Assembly: GCA_963790525.1 (NCBI GenBank)
Contig: CAWBOV010000002.1
Coordinates: forward strand, 372,001 to 436,000
Direction of reading: 5' to 3'
Length of the DNA: 64,000 nucleotides
Origin: CAWBOV01 sp963790525
Lineage (GTDB): Bacteria > Actinomycetota > Actinomycetes > Mycobacteriales > Jatrophihabitantaceae
Shown: positions 1 through 9,007 of the stretch, one piece after another
How the letters are laid out: each line of letters begins with the position of its first letter
How positions within the stretch are numbered: position 1 is the first letter of the stretch
Position numbers and translations under genes: made by a program
Notes under the pieces: model-generated
What the model was told of the DNA's origin: nothing
Databases searched by the model: none
What the model saw: only the letters and a program-made list of their open reading frames with translations

Positions 1-263
1 TTCTCGCCGGTGTAGAAGGTCTTGGCGCCGACGTGCTGGAACTGCTGCGTCTGCGGGTTGCGGACGGCCTTGCCCTGCGTGGTCTTGCGGAACGCGCTGT
101 AGAGCACGAACCCGACCGGGACCATGAAGAAGACGATGACGTAGAGGAAGAACGGCGCCAGTCCGAGCCAGGCAAGGCTGAGCCGGCGGGACCGGGTCGT
201 CCCGGTCCCGCCGGCCACGCTCTGCTCGTCGCGCGCGCGCGAGCTTGCAGACGTGTCAGTCAC
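1..263 (-). CDS. ABC transporter permease, N-terminal part (cut by window edge)
   Basis: About 87 codons are present and the rest lies beyond the left edge. The N-terminus is polar (VTDTSASSRARDEQS), followed by a basic patch (TRSRR) and one clear membrane segment (LGLAPFFLYVIVFFMVPVGF), as in the first helix of PotB/ThiP-type permeases. The GTG start shares one base with the TAG stop of the upstream solute-binding protein (TAGTG), which implies translational coupling in one operon. It should form the membrane channel for the ligand delivered by that lipoprotein. The family call rests on one helix plus context. Confidence 0.72.
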   Translation of the reverse strand, partial: MTDTSASSRARDEQSVAGGTGTTRSRRLSLAWLGLAPFFLYVIVFFMVPVGFVLYSAFRKTTQGKAVRNPQTQQFQHVGAKTFYTGE

Positions 264-1471
264 TACGCGACCGCAGCCGCCCACTTTTGGGTGACGACGG
301 CCTTGGCCGCTGTCACCTGATCCTGGGTCGGGGCGAACGGGTTCGGGTCGTTGACCTTGGGCAGCAACGCGTCCGCGGTCTTGTCAGCAGTTCCGTTCTT
401 CTCCATCGCGGGCAGCTCGATCGGTCGGGCGAAGCCCTTCAGCCAGCCGTTCTGGCCGGCGTCGGCGTCCTGGCTGTACAGCCACTCCTCCCACAGGCGG
501 GCGGCAGCGGGGTGGGCGGCGTTGATGCTGATCGCCTGGGCGTAGTACGCCGAGACGAGGCCGTCACTGGGGTCCTGCACGGTCCAGGTGATGCCGGACT
601 TCTTCAGCGCCGCGGCGTTGCCGACGTTGAGGTAGTCCCAGTCGAGGACGATGGGCGTCTCGCCGGAGGCGACCGTTGCCGGCGTCACCTTCGTCTTGTT
701 GTAGATGCCCTCGCTGTTGAGCTTGTGGAAGAAGTCGATGCCGGGCTGGATGTTCGTCGCCGAACCGCCGTTGGCCAGGGCAGCCGCCCAGACCGCCTCG
801 AACGCCGCGTTGGCGCTCGTCGGGTCACCGTTCAGGGCGACCTTGTTCTTGTAGGCCGGGTTGTCCAGCTCCTTGATCGTCTTCGGGCACGTGCCACCGA
901 CCTTCGCCGCGTTGCACCCGATGGAGATGTAGCCGCCGTAGTCGCTGTACCACAGGCCTCCCGGGTCCTTCTGGGCGTCCGGGATGTCGGACCAGGTCGC
1001 GACCTTGTACGGGGCGAAGTCGCCTTCGAGCGCGCCGCTCACGGCGAAGGCGTTGCCCACGTCGACGACGTCGGGGGCGCTGGCCTGGCCCTTGGTGGAC
1101 TTGATGGCCGAGATCTCGTCGGCGCTGGCGCCGTCGGGGTTCTCACTGTTGATCTTGATGCCGTACTTCTTGGAGAACGCCGTGACCATCGGGCCGTAAC
1201 CCGCCCAGGTCGGCGGGATGGCGATGAGGTTCAAGGTGCCCTCGGCCTTCGCGGCCGCGATGAGGGCGTCCATCCCGCCCATGTCGGTGGCGGACTGGGC
1301 CGAAGCCGCGTTCGCAGTGGTGCTGGCGGTCGGGCTGCTGCCCCCGCCGGCCGAGCCGGTGTTGCCGGTCGACGTTGACTTCGATGAGCTGCTGCACGCG
1401 GCCAGGCCGACCAGCAGCGTCCCCGCTGCCATCGCCGCGATGAGCGTGCGCCCGGTGAGTCGTGTTGCCAC
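263..1471 (-). CDS. ABC transporter substrate-binding lipoprotein (PotD/AfuA-like)
   Basis: A 402-residue extracellular binding protein. I chose the GTG at 1471 because a GGGGA ribosome site precedes it and because it gives a clean lipoprotein signal: VATRLTGRTL, a hydrophobic core, then the lipobox LAAC. A longer upstream reading adds only a basic non-signal tail. After a Ser/Thr-rich linker the mature part has the type 2 periplasmic-binding fold pattern (DALIAAAKAEGTLNLIAIP; PDVVDVGNAF), closest to polyamine or ferric-iron binding proteins. The permease gene follows with a one-base overlap. The substrate cannot be fixed from sequence; putrescine/spermidine, iron or a phosphonate-like ligand are all possible. 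Confidence 0.85.
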   Translation of the reverse strand: MATRLTGRTLIAAMAAGTLLVGLAACSSSSKSTSTGNTGSAGGGSSPTASTTANAASAQSATDMGGMDALIAAAKAEGTLNLIAIPPTWAGYGPMVTAFSKKYGIKINSENPDGASADEISAIKSTKGQASAPDVVDVGNAFAVSGALEGDFAPYKVATWSDIPDAQKDPGGLWYSDYGGYISIGCNAAKVGGTCPKTIKELDNPAYKNKVALNGDPTSANAAFEAVWAAALANGGSATNIQPGIDFFHKLNSEGIYNKTKVTPATVASGETPIVLDWDYLNVGNAAALKKSGITWTVQDPSDGLVSAYYAQAISINAAHPAAARLWEEWLYSQDADAGQNGWLKGFARPIELPAMEKNGTADKTADALLPKVNDPNPFAPTQDQVTAAKAVVTQKWAAAVA

Positions 1472-1582
1472 AAAGATCCCCTGTCTCGAGCACCGTCGGG
1501 CACCACACCCGCTACGGCTTGACGGCCGGGCAGTCTCGCCCGCCGTGAACATACCGACGAACGTCCCGTCCGTCTCCGGGGC

Positions 1583-1613
1583 ACGCTAAATCGAGTTGTG
1601 AACGTAATGGCAA
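1583..1613 (-). promoter_or_regulatory. candidate sigma-70 promoter of the substrate-binding protein gene
   Basis: On the minus strand TTGCCA (1608-1613) and TAGCGT (1583-1588) are separated by 19 bases, about 110 bases upstream of the GTG at 1471. The surrounding 1,550-1,700 stretch is visibly richer in A/T than the genes. The spacing is slightly long, so this is a candidate only. Confidence 0.4.
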
Positions 1614-1714
1614 CAAACTCACGTCCGCGGAGTTAACAGCTGGCTGCGCACCGGTCATAACCGCCCGTAAACGTATTCATCGCGACAAGCGCGCCATCGG
1701 AGCTGACTGCCGAG

Positions 1715-2782
<1,068 letters not shown>

Positions 2783-2840
2783 GCGACCCACTCTTGCAGA
2801 TCGGCACCGCCACCCGCTCGCCCCGCTGCGGCCGCGAACC

Positions 2841-2910
2841 CATCCGCTTTGCCCCGCGCGGATACGGCTGACCGGGGGATCACCGAACGGCGCGCGGGGC
2901 AAAGCGGATG
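2841..2910. repeat. perfect 20-bp inverted repeat with 30-base loop
   Basis: The left arm is CATCCGCTTTGCCCCGCGCG (2841-2860). The right arm (2891-2910) is its exact reverse complement. It lies in the 281-base gap between the GDT1 gene and hisC, both transcribed leftward. It could fold as a terminator for the upstream gene, form an operator, or be a small palindromic repeat element. No T-run follows either arm. Confidence 0.8.
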
Positions 2911-3063
2911 CACGAGGCAGTCACTGGAGCGGGGTCCGGGCCGACGTCGTCGTCAGGCCCGTGAGCCGCGGGGTTACCGAGCAGTACATGTGCAGACAAC
3001 AACCTGGTGAATGTGCAAGCGGGCTACCGGTCACAGGTATACCGGTCAAGCGTCGTGCAGATC

Positions 3064-3666
3064 CTAACCACGGATCGCGGCGACGGCCGCAACGACCGCG
3101 AACACCGTGAACAGCGCCCCGGCCGCTCGCTGGATCTGGTGCAGCGGCACCCGGCGGAGGATCACCGCGCCGAGCACGGTGGCCAGGGCGGCGACCCCGA
3201 CGAGGGCGGCGAAGGCGCCCACCCCGACGGCCAGCGGCTGGCCGTACTTGGCCACCAGTCCCGCCGTCGCCAGTTGCGAGGCGTCACCCCATTCGGCCGC
3301 GAACAGCACCCCGAACGAGATCGTCGCGATGCGCCGCGCCGAGACGGCATCGGGCGAGGCGGGGGAGTCCTCGTCGTCGTCCTTCTCCGGCGCTCCGAAG
3401 CCCTCACGCAGGAGCAGCACGGCACCGACGGCGAACAGTGCCGCGACGACGCCCTCCAGGACGCGGTCGGGCAGGAGGCGCAGCAGACCACCCGCGGTGA
3501 CGGCGATGAGGCATTGGAGCGCGAACGCCGACGCCACACCGATCAGGACCGGGCCGCGCCGGTAGCGGGTGCTCAGCACCAGCGTCGCGACGAGAGTCTT
3601 GTCCGGCAGTTCCACGAGGAGCACGGCGCCGAACGCGATCGCCAGCGCGGCCAGGAAGGAGGACAT
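3064..3666 (-). CDS. TMEM165/GDT1 family manganese exporter
   Basis: A 200-residue membrane protein made of two homologous halves of three helices. Each half carries the family motif E-x-G/P-D-(K/R)-(S/T): ELPDKT near residue 19 and EWGDAS in the second half. A charged acidic loop (EKDDDEDS) separates the halves. The family (UPF0016; MneA/GDT1) moves Mn2+ or Ca2+ out of the cytoplasm. Length and topology are typical. It starts with ATG and has no operon partner on its strand within 280 bases downstream. Confidence 0.9.
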   Translation of the reverse strand: MSSFLAALAIAFGAVLLVELPDKTLVATLVLSTRYRRGPVLIGVASAFALQCLIAVTAGGLLRLLPDRVLEGVVAALFAVGAVLLLREGFGAPEKDDDEDSPASPDAVSARRIATISFGVLFAAEWGDASQLATAGLVAKYGQPLAVGVGAFAALVGVAALATVLGAVILRRVPLHQIQRAAGALFTVFAVVAAVAAIRG

Positions 3667-3824
3667 CGGACCTCATTCTGCCTGGCCCGCGGGTGCCCGA
3701 TGACCATCGCGGCTGACAGTCGGGTCACATCGGGCAGGCGGCGTCCGGCCTCCCGCGCGCGGCCGCCGACGCGGTGAACCGGCGGACATCGGTGCGGCGC
3801 ACCCGCGCCGGACCGCCACGCCCC

Positions 3825-3830
3825 TAACCT
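3825..3830 (+). promoter_or_regulatory. -10 box of a leaderless-type promoter (DUF4446 gene)
   Basis: TAACCT ends 7 bases before the ATG at 3838 and there is no ribosome binding site between them. The same TAnnnT-plus-6-to-9 arrangement precedes at least eight other genes here, so transcription probably starts at or near the A of the start codon. Confidence 0.55.
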
Positions 3831-3837
3831 GACTGCG

Positions 3838-4575
3838 ATGAGCACCGTGATCGCAGTGTGCGCGCTGGTCGTGGGCTTGCTCGGCCTGCTCGCCGGCGTG
3901 CTCGCCCTGCGCACCCTGGGACGGCTGCGGCGCAGCGTCGGCCTGCTCGGCCGGGGGGCGGGGGGACCGCGCGAGTCCTACATCGAGGTCACCGCGCGGC
4001 ACATCGAGGTGGCGCAGTCCGCGCGCCGCGAGATCGACGAGGTCAGGACCGGCGTGTACGAGGACCTGGGCGCGGTCCGCATCCTGGTGGAGAACGAGAT
4101 CGCGTCCACCCGCGCGGAGATCCAGGCAGCCCGGGCCGCCCTCATGGACGAGGCGAGCGCCGAACGCAAGTCCCTCCGCGCCGAGATGTCCTTCGAGCGG
4201 GAGACCCTCGCGGCCGGGATCGCCGCCGAGTACCGGGCCCTCGCCGCCGACATCACCGCCGACCGCACGGCGCTGACCTCCGACGTCGTGGCGGACCGGA
4301 TGCGGGTGACCGACGCCCTGTCCCGGGTGGAACAGGCCCTGGAGGGCTCGTTGCGCCGGGTCGCGCTCGTCCGCTTCGACGCCTTCGACGAACTCAGCGG
4401 GCGGCTGTCGTTCTGCCTGGCCCTGCTGGACGGACGGGGCGACGGAATCGCCCTGACCTCGATCGCCGGCCGCTCGGACAGCAGGGTCTACGCCAAGCCG
4501 GTCACCGACGGCGTCGTCGACGGCGACTTCTCCCCGGAGGAGCGCCAGGCGATCAAGGCGGCGCTGGCGGTCTAG
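3838..4575 (+). CDS. DUF4446 family membrane-anchored protein
   Basis: 245 residues: an N-terminal membrane anchor (VIAVCALVVGLLGLLAGVLA), a long Glu/Arg/Ala-rich helical stretch at about 50-165 likely to form a coiled coil, and a C-terminal domain with the DUF4446 signature (VALVRFDAFDELSGRLSFC, ALLDGRGDGIALTSI, SRVYAKPVTDG). DUF4446 genes are common in Gram-positive bacteria, often near the origin; their function is unknown. The ATG is chosen because of the -10 box directly upstream. It converges on the GroES-like gene with only 5 bases between stops. Confidence 0.85.
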   Translation: MSTVIAVCALVVGLLGLLAGVLALRTLGRLRRSVGLLGRGAGGPRESYIEVTARHIEVAQSARREIDEVRTGVYEDLGAVRILVENEIASTRAEIQAARAALMDEASAERKSLRAEMSFERETLAAGIAAEYRALAADITADRTALTSDVVADRMRVTDALSRVEQALEGSLRRVALVRFDAFDELSGRLSFCLALLDGRGDGIALTSIAGRSDSRVYAKPVTDGVVDGDFSPEERQAIKAALAV

Positions 4576-4580
4576 CCGGC

Positions 4581-4904
4581 TCAGAGGTACAGGCCGGTGC
4601 CCTCGTCGATGCGCCGGGCCGCGATGGCGTGCACGTCACGCTCGCGCAGCAGCAGGAAGTCCTCGCCGGAGATCTCCACCTCGTGCCGGTCGTCCGGGCT
4701 GAACAGCACGCGGTCGCCCACCTCGATGGACCGGACGTGATTGCCGGTGGCCAGTACCTCCGCCCAGATCAGGCGCTTGGCGACCTGGGCGGTGGCGGGA
4801 ATGACGATCCCGCCGGAGGAGCGGCGCTCCCCGTCCTCCCGCGACATCTTCACGAGCAGGCGGTCGTGCAGCATCTTGATGGGGAGCCGGGTCGTGTCGG
4901 TCAC
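4581..4904 (-). CDS. GroES-like co-chaperone family protein
   Basis: A 107-residue protein with the GroES (Cpn10) fold pattern: IKMLHDRLLVKM, SSGGIVIPATAQ, WAEVLATG, VEVGDRVLFS-like (IEVGDRVLFSPDD) and a terminal ISGEDFLLLRERDVHAI. A typical GroES is followed by GroEL; here no chaperonin is near and the C-terminus is extended (RRIDEGTGLYL). It is probably the second, divergent GroES-family protein of actinobacteria and may not serve GroEL. The start is the GTG at 4904, set by a -10 box 6 bases upstream. Confidence 0.82.
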   Translation of the reverse strand: MTDTTRLPIKMLHDRLLVKMSREDGERRSSGGIVIPATAQVAKRLIWAEVLATGNHVRSIEVGDRVLFSPDDRHEVEISGEDFLLLRERDVHAIAARRIDEGTGLYL

Positions 4905-4910
4905 CGCCCC

Positions 4911-4916
4911 AGCCTA
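4911..4916 (-). promoter_or_regulatory. -10 box of a leaderless-type promoter (GroES-like gene)
   Basis: TAGGCT on the minus strand ends 6 bases before the GTG start at 4904, with no room for a ribosome binding site after a normal transcription start. Confidence 0.5.
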
Positions 4917-4968
4917 GAGCGCACGGCCGGCCGGTCCGGCGCACCGGCGGGCGGCCCGGGCCGAGGAC

Positions 4969-5316
4969 TCAGCCCCAGCCGAGCTCGTGCAACCGGTCGT
5001 CGTCCAGGCCGACGTGGTGGCCGAGCTCGTGGACCACGGTGATCGCGACCTGGCGGGCCAGCTCCGTCTCGTCGGCGCAGATGCGCATGAGGGGCTCACG
5101 GAAGAGCGTGATCTCGTCGGGCAGCGCGAAGGAGTAGTCATGGGTGCGGCGGGTGAGGGCGATCCCGTGATAGAGCCCGAGCAGGTCGTGACCGCCGGGA
5201 TCCCGTTCGGCCACGGTGATCACGACGTTGTCCAGCATCGCCAGGATCGCGGGCGGGATCTGGTCGAGGGACTCGCCGACCAGTTCCTCGAACCGCTCCA
5301 GCGACACCCAGACCAT
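4969..5316 (-). CDS. minimal zincin-type metallopeptidase family protein
   Basis: 115 residues, the usual size for the Zincin_1 (PF06262-like) family. The zinc site is plain: HELGHHVGLDDDRLHELGWG at the C-terminal end gives HExxH with a downstream Asp/His. The N-terminus (VSLERFEELVGESLDQIP) is typical. The proteolytic substrate is unknown in the family. The gene is between the GroES-like gene and the PiT operon on the same strand; a hairpin at 5342-5387 separates it from the latter. Confidence 0.88.
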   Translation of the reverse strand: MVWVSLERFEELVGESLDQIPPAILAMLDNVVITVAERDPGGHDLLGLYHGIALTRRTHDYSFALPDEITLFREPLMRICADETELARQVAITVVHELGHHVGLDDDRLHELGWG

Positions 5317-5341
5317 TGCCCAAGTCTGCCCGCTACGGCCA

Positions 5342-5387
5342 CGAGAGCACGCTCGGCCACCTGGACGGGTGGTCGACCGTGCTCTCG
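5342..5387 (-). terminator. hairpin terminator after the PiT operon
   Basis: CGAGAGCAC (5342-5350) pairs with GTGCTCTCG (5379-5387), and the inner bases CGGCCACC/GGTGGTCG extend the stem. It begins 5 bases past the stop of the 76-residue gene. There is no strong U-tract, as is common in GC-rich actinobacteria. Confidence 0.6.
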
Positions 5388-5391
5388 CCGG

Positions 5392-5622
5392 TTACTTGTC
5401 GAGGACGAACCAGAGCCCGATGCCCACGCTCGCCAGCGTGACGGCGAAGCAGAAGTAGGCGAGGGCGTACTGCACGAGCGCCGGGCGGGCCGCCGCGCGG
5501 GCGCCGTCGGCCAGCGCCAGGGAACGGGCGCCGAGCGCGAACACGAACGCGACACCGACGCCCGCGATCAGCGAGTACAGGAAGACGCGGCCCGTCAGGG
5601 CGAAGTCGATGTAGGAACTCAT
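5392..5622 (-). CDS. small two-helix membrane protein coupled to PiT transporter
   Basis: 76 residues. Two hydrophobic segments are visible, about 9-31 (TGRVFLYSLIAGVGVAFVFA) and about 48-72 (VQYALAYFCFAVTLASVGIG). The ATG at 5622 overlaps the PiT stop by one base (TGATG), which strongly supports this start and implies coupled translation. I do not recognise a named family. The fixed linkage to PiT suggests an accessory or regulatory subunit of the phosphate transporter; this is inference from position only. Confidence 0.78.
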   Translation of the reverse strand: MSSYIDFALTGRVFLYSLIAGVGVAFVFALGARSLALADGARAAARPALVQYALAYFCFAVTLASVGIGLWFVLDK

Positions 5623-6776
5623 CAGATCCCCTCGGATGCGGCGGCGGCGACCGGTTCCGGTGCGCTCTCGTCGACGGCCTCGTCGTTGACGTTGTGCGCG
5701 GTCACGGCGTCCTTGCGCGAGATCCACCAGACCCCGGCGAGCAGCACCACGGCGACCGCGGCGACCAGCAGGATGACCGGGTTACCGCCGTGCTTGGTCA
5801 GCAGGGCGATCAGCGCCGCCACCAGGGCGGCTGCCGGGAGCGTCAGCACCCAGCCGATCACCATCTGGCCGGCGATGCCCCACCGCACGCCCGCGGCGCG
5901 CTTGCCCACACCGCTGCCGATCACGGCGCCGGAGGTGATGTGGGTGGTCGACAGCGGCAGCCCGTTGTGGGTCGAGATGAGCAGCACGGCGGCCGCGGCG
6001 GTCTCGGCGACGAATCCCTGCGGCGCCTCGACCTGCGTCAGGCGGTGACCCATCGTGCGGATGACGCGCCAGCCGCCCAGGTAGGTCCCGGACGCGATCG
6101 CAAGCGCACACATCGCGATGACCCACAGGGGCGGGTCGGAGCCCTTGCTGATGCGGCCGTCGGCGATCAGGGCCAGCGTGATGACGCCCATCGTCTTCTG
6201 CGCGTCGTTGGTCCCGTGGGCCAGCGACACCAGCGACGCCGAGCCGATCTGGCCGAGCCGGAACGTCTTGCGCGTCGCCGTGACCTCGTTCGGCTGGGCG
6301 ATGCGGTAGGCCACGAAGGTCGCCAGCGCGGCGACGATGCCGGCGATGACGGGGGAGATGACCGCCGGCACCAGGACCTTCGCCACGATGTTGTGCCCCT
6401 CGACGGCGTGCGTGCCGACCGCGACCGCGGTGGCGCCGACGACGCCGCCGATGAGGGCGTGCGAGGAACTGGACGGCAGCCCGAAGAACCAGGTGAGCAC
6501 GTTCCACGCGATCGCGCCGAGCAGTCCGGCGAAGACGATCGGGAGCGTGACGACGTTCTGGTCCACGATGCCGCTGGCGATCGTGGCGGCGACCTTGATC
6601 GACAGGAAGGCGCCGACGAAGTTCAGCACGCCGCAGAGCGCGACCGCGATCTTGGGCTTGAGCGCCTTCGTCGCGATGGAGGTCGCCATGGCGTTCGCCG
6701 TGTCGTGGAAGCCGTTGGTGAAGTCGAAGCCGACCGCGGTCAGCACGACGACGACGAGGAGGAGTGTGTTGTGCAC
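5622..6776 (-). CDS. pit: PiT family inorganic phosphate transporter
   Basis: 384 residues with the two PiT signatures: GFHDTANAMATSIATKALKP near residue 22 and HGTNDAQKTMG in the second half. Ten or more hydrophobic helices are visible. PiT proteins import metal-phosphate complexes with protons or sodium. The GTG start at 6776 has no clear ribosome site. The divergent gap to serS contains an 11-base-spaced direct repeat that resembles a PhoP/RegX3 box. The downstream 76-residue gene overlaps its stop. Confidence 0.9.
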   Translation of the reverse strand: MHNTLLLVVVVLTAVGFDFTNGFHDTANAMATSIATKALKPKIAVALCGVLNFVGAFLSIKVAATIASGIVDQNVVTLPIVFAGLLGAIAWNVLTWFFGLPSSSSHALIGGVVGATAVAVGTHAVEGHNIVAKVLVPAVISPVIAGIVAALATFVAYRIAQPNEVTATRKTFRLGQIGSASLVSLAHGTNDAQKTMGVITLALIADGRISKGSDPPLWVIAMCALAIASGTYLGGWRVIRTMGHRLTQVEAPQGFVAETAAAAVLLISTHNGLPLSTTHITSGAVIGSGVGKRAAGVRWGIAGQMVIGWVLTLPAAALVAALIALLTKHGGNPVILLVAAVAVVLLAGVWWISRKDAVTAHNVNDEAVDESAPEPVAAAASEGI

Positions 6777-6826
6777 GCGACGAAGATTTCAGCTCAGCGG
6801 TCCGGCCGACAACTTGCGGGCGGGTC

Positions 6827-6843
6827 GTTCATGAAATATTCAT
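6827..6843. promoter_or_regulatory. candidate phosphate-regulator (PHO) box
   Basis: GTTCAT (6827-6832) and ATTCAT (6838-6843) form a direct repeat with an 11-base period in an otherwise GC-rich divergent gap. Actinobacterial PhoP/RegX3 sites are built from 11-base units starting GTTCAYC. The position in front of a phosphate transporter fits, but only two degenerate units are visible. Confidence 0.4.
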
Positions 6844-6856
6844 CCTGGCCGCCCGA

Positions 6857-6862
6857 TAGCCT
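6857..6862 (+). promoter_or_regulatory. -10 box of a leaderless-type promoter (serS)
   Basis: TAGCCT ends 6 bases before the GTG start of serS, with no Shine-Dalgarno sequence. Confidence 0.55.
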
Positions 6863-6868
6863 GGTGCG

Positions 6869-8134
6869 GTGATCGATCTGCGCGCGCTACGAGAAGACCC
6901 CGAACGCTTCCGGCAGTCCCAGCAGCGGCGCGGTGAGGACCCCTCGCGGGTCGACGAGCTGCTAGCCGCCGACGACCGGCGCCGTGCCGTGATCGCCCGG
7001 GCGGACGCCCTTCGTGCCGAGCAGAAGTCCCTCAGCAAGTCCGTCGGCCGCGCCGCTCCGGAGGACCGCCCCGCCCTGCTGACCCACTCCAAGGCCCTCG
7101 CCGACCAGGTCAAGGACGCCGAGGCCGACCAGGCCGACGCCGACGCCGAGCTGCGCGCCGCTCACCTCGCCGTCCCGAACCTGGTCGAGGACGAGGTACC
7201 GCCCGGCGGCGAGGACGACTTCGTCGTGCTGACCCACGTCGGCACCCCGCCTACGCCGGCCGACCCGCGTGATCACACCGAGATCGGCGCCCTGCTGCGT
7301 GCCATCGACACCGAACGCGGCGCCAAGGTGTCCGGGTCCCGGTTCTACTTCCTCACCGGGATCGGGGCCCAGCTCGAGCTCGCGCTGGTCAACCTGGCGA
7401 TGGAGTTCGCCGACCGCTTCGGGTTCACCCCGGTGATCGCGCCCGCCCTGGTCCGCCCGGAGGCGATGGAGGGCACCGGATTCCTCGGCGCGCACTCCGC
7501 CGAGGTCTACAAGCTCGCCGACGACGACCTCTACCTCGTCGGCACCAGTGAGGTCGCCCTCGCCGGGTACCACTCCGGCGAGATCCTGGACGCCGCGTCC
7601 CTGCCGCTGCGCTACGCGGGCTTCTCCTCGTGTTTCCGGCGCGAAGCCGGCTCGCACGGCAAGGACACGAAGGGGATCATCCGCGTCCACTGGTTCGACA
7701 AGGTGGAGATGTTCTCCTACATCGGGGTGGATCAAGCCGCTGAGGAGCACCAGCGCCTGCTGGCGTGGGAGCGGGAGTTCATGGACGCACTGGAGCTGTC
7801 CTACCGGGTGATCGACGTCGCCGCGGGGGACCTCGGTTCCAGCGCGTCCCGCAAGTTCGACATCGAGGCGTGGTTCCCGTCCCAGGGCGCCTACCGGGAG
7901 CTGACGTCGACGAGCAACTGCACGACGTTCCAGGCCCGGCGGCTGAACACCCGCGTGCGGGCGGCGAAGGGCACCGAGCACGTCGCGACCCTCAACGGGA
8001 CGCTGTGCGCGGTGGCGCGGACGATCGCCTGCCTGTTCGACCACCACCAGCAGCCCGACGGCAGCGTCTACGTCCCCGCCGCCCTGCGCCCATGGCTCGG
8101 CGGCCGCGAGCTGCTGACCGCTCCGACGCGCTGA
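6869..8134 (+). CDS. serS: seryl-tRNA synthetase
   Basis: 421 residues, normal length. The N-terminal tRNA-binding coiled-coil arm is at about 28-105 (RRRAVIARADALRAEQKSLS). The class II catalytic core follows: VGTSEVALAGYHSGE, the motif 2 region FRREAGSHGKDTKGIIRVHW with KVEMF, and motif 3 (TLNGTLCAVARTIACLF). It charges tRNA-Ser, and selenocysteine tRNA if present. The GTG start is supported by the upstream -10 box. The next gene starts inside its stop codon (TGATG), so the two are one transcription unit. Confidence 0.97.
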   Translation: MIDLRALREDPERFRQSQQRRGEDPSRVDELLAADDRRRAVIARADALRAEQKSLSKSVGRAAPEDRPALLTHSKALADQVKDAEADQADADAELRAAHLAVPNLVEDEVPPGGEDDFVVLTHVGTPPTPADPRDHTEIGALLRAIDTERGAKVSGSRFYFLTGIGAQLELALVNLAMEFADRFGFTPVIAPALVRPEAMEGTGFLGAHSAEVYKLADDDLYLVGTSEVALAGYHSGEILDAASLPLRYAGFSSCFRREAGSHGKDTKGIIRVHWFDKVEMFSYIGVDQAAEEHQRLLAWEREFMDALELSYRVIDVAAGDLGSSASRKFDIEAWFPSQGAYRELTSTSNCTTFQARRLNTRVRAAKGTEHVATLNGTLCAVARTIACLFDHHQQPDGSVYVPAALRPWLGGRELLTAPTR

Positions 8135-8958
8135 TGCCGGTCCGCCTGTTCGCCAGCGATCTCGACGGAACCCTCCTCCGCAGCGACAACACCGTGTCCG
8201 CGCGCACCCGCGACGCGCTGGTCGCCGCGGAGGAGGCGGGGCTGATCGTCGTCTTCGTCACCGGGCGCCCGCCGCGCTGGCTGCACGAGGTCGCCGAGGC
8301 CACCGGTCACACCGGGGTCGCGGTGACGGCCAACGGCGCGCTGATCTACGACCTGCACACCGAGCAGACACTCATGGAGTACCCCATCGATCCGGCGACC
8401 CTGGCGGCGGTGACCGGCGCCCTGCGCGAGCGCTTCCCGGACGTCCGCTTCGGCATGGAGTACGGCCTGGACTTCTCCTACGAGCCGGACTACCGCCACG
8501 ACTGGGAGATCAGCCCGCTGGTGGACCGCCGGGGCCGCGCGCTGCCGCTGCCGGTCGAGGCCGATCTCGCGACCCTGGTCAGCCGGCCGGCCATCAAGAT
8601 CCTGGCCAAGGACCGCACCGCCGAGGCGGACACGTTCCTGAAGGCGGCGATCGAGCTGGTCGGCGATCAGGTCACGCTGACCCACTCCAGCCACTCCGCG
8701 CTGCTGGAGATCTCCGCGCCAGGAGTGACGAAGGCCACCGGGCTCGCCCACCTCGCCGAGCAGCACGGCGTGGACCAGGCCGACGTCGCGGCGGTGGGGG
8801 ACATGCCCAACGACGTGCCGATGCTCACCTGGGCAGGCCGTTCCTACGCCGTCGCCAACGCCCATCCGAGTGCCAAGGCCGCCGCTGACAGCGTCGTGGG
8901 CAGCAACGACGACGACGCCGTGGCGACGCTGCTGGAGGACATCCTCTCGGGCTGGTGA
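8134..8958 (+). CDS. HAD superfamily Cof-type phosphatase
   Basis: 274 residues. HAD motifs are complete: I SDLDGTLL (nucleophile Asp), II FVTGRP, III Lys in AIKILAKD, and IV GDMPNDVPML, with a large C2B cap between II and III as in Cof/YbjI/YwpJ enzymes. Such proteins dephosphorylate small sugar phosphates or nucleotides in the cytoplasm. The exact substrate cannot be read. The ATG overlaps the serS stop by one base, and an HAD gene in this position after serS is a frequent actinobacterial arrangement. Confidence 0.9.
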   Translation: MPVRLFASDLDGTLLRSDNTVSARTRDALVAAEEAGLIVVFVTGRPPRWLHEVAEATGHTGVAVTANGALIYDLHTEQTLMEYPIDPATLAAVTGALRERFPDVRFGMEYGLDFSYEPDYRHDWEISPLVDRRGRALPLPVEADLATLVSRPAIKILAKDRTAEADTFLKAAIELVGDQVTLTHSSHSALLEISAPGVTKATGLAHLAEQHGVDQADVAAVGDMPNDVPMLTWAGRSYAVANAHPSAKAAADSVVGSNDDDAVATLLEDILSGW

Positions 8959-8994
8959 GCCGCGCTACGTGCCGGTCTCACGCTCGGCAGCCAG

Positions 8995-9000
8995 TAGCGT
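8995..9000 (+). promoter_or_regulatory. -10 box of a leaderless-type promoter (Ser/Thr kinase)
   Basis: TAGCGT ends 7 bases before the ATG at 9008; no ribosome binding site lies between. This supports the 9008 start over the longer open frame, which would begin inside the HAD gene. Confidence 0.55.
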
Positions 9001-9007
9001 GGCCCGG

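Noticed and set aside
245..1378. Long plus-strand open frame (377 codons) opposite the substrate-binding protein
   Set aside because: It is the antisense shadow of a clear lipoprotein gene; its Arg/Gly/Val-rich composition and lack of domains are typical of GC-rich antisense frames.
4581..4904. Housekeeping groES
   Set aside because: The fold matches, but there is no groEL beside it and the tail is non-standard, so I call it only GroES-like.
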